Origin: RGIG5579 sp045541915
Lineage (GTDB): Bacteria; Bacillota; Clostridia; Oscillospirales; SIG627
Assembly (NCBI GenBank): GCA_045541915.1
Contig: JAZQJZ010000011.1
Location: forward strand, 1-64,000
Length of the DNA stretch: 64,000 nucleotides
Reading direction: 5' to 3'
The notes under the pieces are model-generated. The model made no database searches. It was given only the letters and a program-made list of their open reading frames with translations, and was not told the origin of the DNA. This document shows, one piece after another, positions 58,879 through 64,000 of the stretch. Both the position numbers and the translations under genes were made by a program. Each line of letters opens with the position of its first letter. Positions within the stretch are counted from its first letter, which is position 1.

Positions 58879-60327
58879 CTATTCCCGGATCTCCCGGATG
58901 AGCCCGGTGACCTCTTCCTCAAAGGCAGGATTGTCGTCGATCTTCTTTTCCACATTTTTAATGGCAGATAAAATGGTGGAATGATCCTGAGAAAAGTATC
59001 GGGCAATTTCAATGGAGGAAAGATCGGTGATTTGACGCAGAATGTAGGTTGCCACATGACGGGCAATGACAATATTGGCCTGCTTTCTCTTACCGGTGAT
59101 ATCCTGAATGCCCACCTTGTATTTATCGCAAACCTTATCAAAGGTCTTTTCCACGGTGTGATCCACGCTCTTGGTGGGAACGATATCGTGAATACAGGTT
59201 TTGGCAAGCTCTAAATCGATCTTCTTTCCGAAAATGGTGGAATAGCCGTGAAGACGCTTGATCACGCCCTCCAACTGACGGATGCTGGATTTGATATTCT
59301 CTGCCACAAACTGGATCACCGAATCCGGGATCTCAAGCCCCAGGGCTTCTGCCTTGGAGGTGGCAATGGCAATTCTCAATTCCAATTCCGGCGGCTGAAT
59401 GTCCACCGTCAGACCCGATTCAAAACGGGTTCTCATCCGATCCTCCAGGTGTTTTAGTTCCTTGGGAGGACGGTCACTGGTGAGAATAATCTGCTTGTGC
59501 TGCTGATAGAGAGCATCAAAGGTGTGGAAAAACTCCTGCTGGGTGCTTTCTTTTCCGGCGATGAACTGAATGTCATCCACCAAAAGCACGTCCACATTCC
59601 GGTATCTTTCCCGGAAATAGTGCATGGGTTTTTTTTGAATGAGATTGTCAATGAGCTGGTTGGTGAAATCCTCGCCTCTCACATACAAAATCCGCTTGGA
59701 GGGATTGTGACGAATGATCTCATTGGAAATGGCGTAAAGCAAATGGGTCTTTCCCATTCCGGAGGGGGAGTAAAGGAACAGGGGGTTCCAGACCTCCGCC
59801 GGATTTTTTGCAATGGCCATACAGGCATCGTGAGCCATTCGGTTGGTATCACCCACAATGAAGTTCTGAAAGGTGTATTCCTCTCCGCGAACCGCCGGGA
59901 TCTCTGATTTAATCAAAGTTCCCACCGGAGATGCGATCTGCTTTTTTTCCTCCTCGGAAAGGGGCGTTTCCTTTTCGTAATCCTCGCTTTTGGGAACCTT
60001 GCAGAAGGCCTTGTCCGGAAGTGCTCCGGTGGCAAGGTGACGCTCGATGATACCATTCATATTTTCGCTGTGCAAATCCCGGGAAAGGATCACCAATTCC
60101 ACTCTGGCGCCCAGGGTTTCGAAAATGGCATTCTGCAACTGCTTGTGATACATATTGAATACAAATTCGCCCTTGTAATTATCCTTGGCGGAAATATAGG
60201 CAAAGGAATCCGTCAGCCGTTCCAATTCCAGCTCCTTAAACCAGATGCTGAAGGTGGCGGCGGAAAAGCCGGAGGAAGCGCGAATGTAATCCAAAACGTG
60301 TTTCCAAATGTTTTGATTCAAGTCCAT
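58879..60327 (-). CDS. dnaA: chromosomal replication initiator DnaA
   Basis: A 482-residue AAA+ initiator. Domain I (about 1-85) for helicase and Soj/SirA-type contacts; variable domain II (about 86-150); domain III with Walker A FLYSPSGMGKTHLLYAI (about 182-198) and Walker B VLLVDDIQFI (about 243-252); domain IV with the DNA-binding signature SQDHSTILSAIKNVEK near 446-461. GGAGAACAAA precedes the ATG. The 5' flank carries a good promoter and a pair of DnaA boxes, so autoregulation is likely. Confidence 0.98.
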   Translation of the reverse strand: MDLNQNIWKHVLDYIRASSGFSAATFSIWFKELELERLTDSFAYISAKDNYKGEFVFNMYHKQLQNAIFETLGARVELVILSRDLHSENMNGIIERHLATGALPDKAFCKVPKSEDYEKETPLSEEEKKQIASPVGTLIKSEIPAVRGEEYTFQNFIVGDTNRMAHDACMAIAKNPAEVWNPLFLYSPSGMGKTHLLYAISNEIIRHNPSKRILYVRGEDFTNQLIDNLIQKKPMHYFRERYRNVDVLLVDDIQFIAGKESTQQEFFHTFDALYQQHKQIILTSDRPPKELKHLEDRMRTRFESGLTVDIQPPELELRIAIATSKAEALGLEIPDSVIQFVAENIKSSIRQLEGVIKRLHGYSTIFGKKIDLELAKTCIHDIVPTKSVDHTVEKTFDKVCDKYKVGIQDITGKRKQANIVIARHVATYILRQITDLSSIEIARYFSQDHSTILSAIKNVEKKIDDNPAFEEEVTGLIREIRE

Positions 60328-60398
60328 TTTGTTCTCCGTTAATGGTAAAATTTCCGAAAATCCCGATGGAGTTGGGTATAACTATAGATATATATAAT

Positions 60399-60427
60399 AT
60401 TATAATATATATAAAAAAGAATTTCAA
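60399..60427 (-). promoter_or_regulatory. sigma-A promoter of dnaA
   Basis: TTGAAA (60427-60422), 17-bp spacer, TATAAT (60404-60399) in a very A/T-rich stretch (about 60,382-60,415), about 70 bp before the dnaA start. Confidence 0.8.
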
Positions 60428-60641
60428 GTGTTTTTCGCGATTCTTTTGAGAATTTAGGTCACTTTTAGGTGAAGCAAGGGTTTTCCCTTTCTCAAAGGCA
60501 AAGTGCGCGAAAAAACACGAAATATTGCTTTCTTTTCACCTCTCTTTCTTTTTTTCTTTCGGGCTTTTGCGGATTGGACTCATTTTACACCCAAAAAAAC
60601 CGATACCGTCAATTTCCAAAAGAGAAAGGAAAAGTTGGCAG

Positions 60642-60689
60642 TGTGTGGCAGTATGTGGCAAAAAGTTATCCACAGCTTTCTGTGGAAAA
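60642..60689. promoter_or_regulatory. DnaA boxes upstream of dnaA
   Basis: TTATCCACA (60666-60674, perfect) and TGTGGAAAA (60681-60689) with TGTGGCAGT/TGTGGCAAA near matches (about 60,642-60,663). In many Bacillota the second box cluster of a bipartite oriC lies upstream of dnaA. The 60,430-60,640 stretch shows nothing else I can name. Confidence 0.8.
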
Positions 60690-60719
60690 CTGCAAGAATG
60701 CTTCCAAAAAATTGATTTT

Positions 60720-61068
60720 CCGCAAGGCGGGCCGTCGAGGTTGAAAGGCCCCTACGATGACGAATGGAATATTTGCAAAAGAATGTTTTGTGGTTTGCCG
60801 CAGGGCGGGAGGCAGGTTGCCTCCCCTACGAAATAGAGGAAAATCTCAATCTTGTACCAAAAACCCGGTTTTTTACATTGCTTACATTTCCTGACAAATT
60901 ACCGGTTTTACCAGACCCTGTAGGGGCCCACGTCCCCCACAGCCCGCAAAACCACAATCTCCCGGTTTTACCAGACCTTGTAGGGGCTGACGTCCCCCAC
61001 AGCCCGCAAAACCACAATCTCCCGGTTTTACCAGACCCTGTAGGGGAGGCTATCAGCCTCCCGCCGGA
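60720..61068. repeat. GTAGGGG palindromic repeat cluster 4, with exact 60-bp tandem
   Basis: Inverted units near 60,720-60,757 and 60,800-60,831, then direct units at about 60,919, 60,979 and 61,039. The last three have an exact 60-bp period: CCCGGTTTTACCAGACC then TGTAGGGGCCCACGTCCCC and CACAGCCCGCAAAACCACAA, the middle copy with CTGACG for CCCACG. The third unit switches after GTAGGGG to AGGCTATCAGCCTCCCGCC. It abuts the truncated SHOCT gene. Confidence 0.88.
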
Positions 61069-61480
61069 TATTGGCTTTCTTCAACGGGAGAAGGTTGCAG
61101 GTGGTTTGCTTTTTGGTGGTGTAGGTGCTATTGTCGGTGGAGTTACAGGTGGGAAAAAATCCAAGGGTGTTTGTAACTCAATGAAACTTCGTGTTTCATT
61201 AAAGAATGCACATACTGATGTTGTTTACATTAACTTTATACTTACTGAAACAAAAACAAAGAGTTTCATATATAAAGCGGCACAAGATAGTGCTCAAAAA
61301 TGCATTACTGCACTTGAAACTATTAATGACATTAACCAATGTGCATCAAATCAACCGATTTATGCACAGCAATCTGTTTCTTCAGCCGATGAAATCGTGA
61401 AATTTAAAAATCTTCTTGACCAAGGAATTATCACACAAGAAGAGTTTGATGCAAAGAAAAAAGAATTACTTGGACTATGA
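61069..61480 (+). pseudogene. 5'-truncated SHOCT-domain gene
   Basis: The readable protein part starts at the repeat junction without a start codon: a Gly-rich membrane-like segment (AGGLLFGGVGAIVGGVTGGKK), a middle domain and a C-terminal SHOCT motif, DEIVKFKNLLDQGIITQEEFDAKKKELLGL-like (DEIVKF, LLDQGIITQEEF, KKKELLGL). The reading frame extends 5' through the GTAGGGG repeats without stops, but that part is repeat-derived. An internal ATG at 61181 has no ribosome site. The segment is much more A/T-rich than its neighbours, suggesting acquired DNA. Probably a remnant left by repeat insertion or rearrangement. Confidence 0.7.
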
Positions 61481-61482
61481 TA

Positions 61483-61525
61483 AAAAGTGCTCACATCAAT
61501 TAAGTGTGAGCACTTTTTGTTATTT
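61483..61525 (+). terminator. terminator after the SHOCT remnant
   Basis: AAAAAGTGCTCACA and TGTGAGCACTTTTT (about 61,484-61,519) form a perfect 14-bp stem with a 9-nt loop and T-run. Confidence 0.9.
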
Positions 61526-61600
61526 TAAAGAATAAGTGTTATCGTTTAGAACCAGCATCGCATTTGTAAGTACAAATGTTTTTGGGCTAAGCCCAAACCC

Positions 61601-61951
61601 TTATTTTGATTTTATAGTTTTAAGCGAAGAAATTAACATTCTACGTATTGCACCGCAATCGTTTTGTAATGCTTTATAGTTTTCTTCTGCCATACAATTT
61701 GTTTCGAAAAGAAGTTCCAACCAATATTCTGTTTCATAACACTCTTTTTGAGCAATTTCAAGTTTGGAAATAAAATCTTTTGTTCCTTGTGCGTATTGTG
61801 CTTCGTGTAAATTAGCACCTATTGAAGTGGCAGAACGAAGTAATTGATTTATCAAAACTGATTCTTTATGATTTGTTTTCATATCACGGCAGAGAAAAAC
61901 AACAGTTTTTGCAAATTCTTTTGCTTTATCTCGTAAAACACTATCAGCCAT
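61601..61951 (-). CDS. S23/four-helix-bundle family protein
   Basis: A 116-residue four-helix-bundle protein of the S23 (23S rRNA intervening-sequence protein) family, also related to the Avd accessory protein of diversity-generating retroelements. Family segments: VFLCRDMKTN, INQLLRSATSIGANLHEAQYAQG and KDFISKLEIAQKECYETEYWLELLFE. No reverse transcriptase is nearby. The start at 61951 follows GAGGTGATTACT. A/T-rich relative to neighbours. It sits directly downstream of the hairpin array in its own direction, so its mRNA leader would carry the structure. Confidence 0.85.
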   Translation of the reverse strand: MADSVLRDKAKEFAKTVVFLCRDMKTNHKESVLINQLLRSATSIGANLHEAQYAQGTKDFISKLEIAQKECYETEYWLELLFETNCMAEENYKALQNDCGAIRRMLISSLKTIKSK

Positions 61952-61998
61952 AGTAATCACCTCAAAACTTATTATACATAAAAGGAGAAAGTCTTTCA

Positions 61999-62200
61999 AG
62001 TGATATTCCGACTTTGTCGGAGTGATATTATTGCCCTATGGCAATAGTGTTATTGAAACCTTTCGGTTTCAGTGGTATTTTATTCGCCGCCTAAACTCGC
62101 AAAGCGAATACCACTCGGCGAAAGCCGAATATCACTGCGAAGCAATAGAACTCGCCGCAAGGCGAATAAAACTGCGAGACTTCCTTATGAGAAGTCTCGC
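61999..62200. repeat. array of seven hairpins joined by 9-nt linkers
   Basis: Linkers AGTGATATT (61,999), AGTGATATT (62,021), AGTGTTATT (62,046), AGTGGTATT (62,071) on the left and AATACCACT (62,107), AATATCACT (62,128), AATAGAACT (62,144), AATAAAACT (62,165) on the right separate stems CCGAC/GTCGG, ATTGCC/GGCAAT, GAAACC/GGTTTC, CGGC/GCCG, GC/GC and CGCC/GGCG. Left and right linkers are mutually complementary in nested order, with AGTGGTATT/AATACCACT as a compensated pair, around a central TATTCGC/GCGAATA stem. The whole folds as one branched structure. Confidence 0.85.
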
Positions 62201-62225
62201 TACGGCTCTTTTTTTCAATCCATTC

Positions 62226-64000
62226 TTATTTTTTGTTCCACTTGTCACGGAGAAGGGGCATAAAGCATCCGCCCTGCACGCTTCTTCCGATGAACTGCTG
62301 ATAGATTCCCTCCACGGTATCGTAAAAATCGCCGAAGGGAACGGGTGTGGAGCTTTCCCGCAAATAACGGGCAAGAGGAGAAACCAGGGCGTCGAAGGTT
62401 TCTCTGTCATCGGCCATGGCCGCTACCCACATGGTCCAGTCGGACTTGGTATAAGTGGCGCGGGAATCCAAGGGCAGACCGTATCGGTTGATCCGAGGCA
62501 GGTAGCTGTTTAATTCCTTCTTGTAAAATTCGTCAGGCAAAAGGTTCCAGCCAAACAGCTTATCCCAAACCAGATTGTACTTCTGGCTCCAGCCGTCGCC
62601 GTTGAAGGTGAGGGCGGAATGGGTGCCCAGATCGGCTCTTTCCAGCCAGCTCTTTGCCATTTTTTCTGCGGTTTCCCAGTAGGTTTTTGCTTCTTTATTT
62701 TCTCCCAGGGCTTCCAGGATCTTGCTGTATGCGGCAACACCCATCATAGCCTTGGCGGAAAGGTTCACATTTCTTGCCAGGTGACCGGCAAAGTCATCGG
62801 TACAAAGCTGTTCGCCGGGATCCTCGCCAAATTCCACCAAATACCGGCTCCAGAGACGGATCAGATCCAGATTTTCCTTTGCTATGGAAAAATCTCCGTC
62901 GGCAAAGCATACGGCATATACCATCAAAAGCATATCACCGCATTCCTCCACCGGCATCTGCCCCTCCAGCTTAAAGGCGTCCACAGAGGAGGGATAGAGA
63001 TAGTAGGGCGCCACCGTATCGCCCTGGGTGTAATCCTTGGTGCGAAGACGGGCGCCGTAGATTTGGCCGTTGAGCACCGGGTATCTTCCCACATCGTGAG
63101 GAGCAAAATCATAGCGCCAAACGGGCATTCTGGCAAATTTGAAAATGGGACGGCACATACCCCGGACCAGCTCCGGGCAATAAAGGAGGAACAGAGGAAC
63201 GGAAGGGTAGCTCACGTCCACCGTGCCGCCGCATCCGTTGGAGTCATTTTCCTTGGAAATAAAGAGAATGTCACCATTCCGGTCGGCCACCAGCTTATGG
63301 GCTGCCACGCTCTGGCGATAAGAGGCGCAGAGCACCAGGGCATAGTCCTCGCCACCCAGTCTTTCTGCATCCGAAAGGAGCATTTTGTCAAATTGGGCAC
63401 AGCGATCCTTGATCTCCTTTTCCCGACGGTAAAATTCCCAGAAGGCGTCCACAATGGTCTTGCCGTTCCGGGCGTAATAGGCCGGAAGAAGGGCGCCGAA
63501 ATAATTGATGGAGGCCACATCGTCATAGCCGATCATCAGTGTGGTTTCAAAGGGCTCGTTTCGGCTGTCGAAAAAGCGGAGAGAATGGGAGAGGGCATCG
63601 GGATTGGTATCCACCTTGCCGGTGGCAGAGGCCAGGAACAAATATCCCCAGTCAATGCAAAGATGATCCCCCGAGCCGCTTAAGGGATTTTGCTTCATCT
63701 GTCCCATATAAGTGAAATTCAACTCCCCGTCGGAGAAGGTATCCACACGAAGCTTGGGCGCAATTTCACCGGAGTGAACAAAGGTCTGCTGAGCCACCAG
63801 GGAAAGGGAAACCTTATGCTCCTTTCCGTCAATGAAATCCACCTTGAAATCCACGTAGGTAATGGGGGTAGAGAGGAGATCCAGATCGTCGGGCAAAAGG
63901 GGAGAGGTAAAGGTCAAAGTCAGTCTGACTCCCATATCCTCAAAGGTATACCGGGTGGAAAGAGGGGTAATATCCACGGTTTTTCTGGGCATGGAGGGCT
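62226..64000 (-). CDS. DUF4965/glutaminase-A-type protein (5' part beyond right edge)
   Basis: 591 residues are visible; the gene continues past position 64,000. It matches the fungal-glutaminase-A-like multidomain family (DUF5127, DUF4965, DUF1793), found as large proteins in Clostridia and Bacteroidota. The visible part runs from a beta-sandwich domain (ending near residue 190) to a six-hairpin alpha/alpha barrel with DYALVLCASYRQSVAAHK, FISKENDSNGCGGTVDVSYPS, LTFNGDGWSQKYNLVWDKLFGW and SDWTMWVAAM. True activity in bacteria is not settled: glutaminase or glycoside hydrolase are both possible. The hairpin element lies just past its stop. Confidence 0.8.
   Translation of the reverse strand, partial: PSMPRKTVDITPLSTRYTFEDMGVRLTLTFTSPLLPDDLDLLSTPITYVDFKVDFIDGKEHKVSLSLVAQQTFVHSGEIAPKLRVDTFSDGELNFTYMGQMKQNPLSGSGDHLCIDWGYLFLASATGKVDTNPDALSHSLRFFDSRNEPFETTLMIGYDDVASINYFGALLPAYYARNGKTIVDAFWEFYRREKEIKDRCAQFDKMLLSDAERLGGEDYALVLCASYRQSVAAHKLVADRNGDILFISKENDSNGCGGTVDVSYPSVPLFLLYCPELVRGMCRPIFKFARMPVWRYDFAPHDVGRYPVLNGQIYGARLRTKDYTQGDTVAPYYLYPSSVDAFKLEGQMPVEECGDMLLMVYAVCFADGDFSIAKENLDLIRLWSRYLVEFGEDPGEQLCTDDFAGHLARNVNLSAKAMMGVAAYSKILEALGENKEAKTYWETAEKMAKSWLERADLGTHSALTFNGDGWSQKYNLVWDKLFGWNLLPDEFYKKELNSYLPRINRYGLPLDSRATYTKSDWTMWVAAMADDRETFDALVSPLARYLRESSTPVPFGDFYDTVEGIYQQFIGRSVQGGCFMPLLRDKWNKK

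Larger units (their letters stand above)
61546..62206 (-). mobile_element. S23-protein/hairpin-array element, full copy
   Basis: Left end TAGAACCAGCATCGCATTTG, a TTTGTAAGTACAAA hairpin and GGGCTAAGCCC, then a leftward S23-like gene, then a hairpin array (61,999-62,173) closed by GCGAGACTTC/GAAGTCTCGC (62,174-62,200). The left end and array recur, without the gene, at 22,408-22,680. Two copies with shared ends and presence/absence of the gene suggest a mobile unit with a non-autonomous derivative. No transposase is present. Confidence 0.6.

Noticed and set aside
60919..61068. CRISPR array
   Set aside because: The 60-bp period is exact repeat including the would-be spacers; units are palindromes that occur singly elsewhere, and no cas gene is present.
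60764..61068. Coding N-terminus for the SHOCT protein
   Set aside because: The frame is open only because the repeat has few stops; its translation is repetitive (LPVLPDPVGAHVPHSPQNHN-type) and has no ribosome site.
61601..61951. Diversity-generating retroelement accessory protein Avd
   Set aside because: Same fold family, but no reverse transcriptase, template repeat or variable repeat is found in the window.
61999..62200. CRISPR or attC array
   Set aside because: The 9-nt linkers and nested complementary hairpins do not fit direct repeats with unique spacers, and no integrase or cas gene is near.
1..64000. Insertion sequences or prophage genes
   Set aside because: No transposase, integrase or phage structural gene was recognisable on either strand.
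1..64000. tRNA genes
   Set aside because: No cloverleaf with GTTCGA-type arm and CCA end was noticed by eye in the intergenic gaps; a covariance scan would be needed to exclude them fully.

Overview
The window is a 64 kb piece of a Bacillota (Clostridia-type) chromosome spanning the replication origin. The evidence is the gene order dnaA-dnaN-recF-remB-gyrB-gyrA, DnaA boxes on both sides of dnaA, a noc-parA-parB block with two perfect parS sites, a DnaD/DnaI-type helicase-loading pair, strong AAGGAG ribosome sites, sigma-A-type promoters and lipoprotein signals typical of low- to mid-GC Gram-positives. Family or genus cannot be fixed from the sequence alone; the sugar genes fit a gut anaerobe living on host or plant glycans (inference).

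Layout. 1-400: tandem promoters reading out of the left edge into what looks like an rRNA operon leader. 400-5,300: D-lyxose/mannose isomerase plus fructokinase, then a two-gene nonulosonate (sialic/legionaminic-like) set with a NeuA-PseG fusion, then an XRE regulator facing a C39-like lipoprotein. 6,300-15,650: ychF, three tandem GH20 hexosaminidase paralogues, polA and a VOC protein. 15,950-22,230: a five-gene operon (PIG-L deacetylase, NagB-like protein, PfkB kinase, two dehydrogenases) with a divergent AraC regulator. 22,700-25,080: a polar amino acid ABC transporter whose binding protein appears circularly permuted. 25,300-29,820: DUF3810 metalloprotease-like protein, Tex, AI-2E family exporter. 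29,900-33,160: two related lipoproteins and a divergent XRE regulator sharing one operator. 33,750-43,860, leftward: noc, parA, parB, serS, a membrane protein, a MORN protein, nrdR, ppa, infC-rpmI-rplT, a YbaK-type deacylase, two membrane proteins and murI. 44,070-46,030: dnaD-like and dnaI-like genes. 46,080-60,330, leftward: the dnaA to ftsK/phosphomutase block. 60,700-62,200: repeats, a truncated SHOCT gene and a small S23 (four-helix-bundle) element. 62,226 to the right edge: a DUF4965/glutaminase-type protein, cut by the edge.

Most housekeeping genes lie on the minus strand, co-directional with a fork moving left from the origin near 58.7 kb. The accessory sugar genes are on both strands.

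Two families of non-coding repeats stand out. One is GTAGGGG...CCCGC palindromes in four intergenic clusters. The other is an array of short hairpins joined by 9-nt linkers, found once with and once without an S23-like gene. The observations I rate highest are the circularly permuted binding protein, the S23/hairpin-array element, the amino-sugar operon whose NagB-like enzyme lacks a catalytic Asp, the repressor sites at two XRE-lipoprotein modules, and an AUA start for infC.
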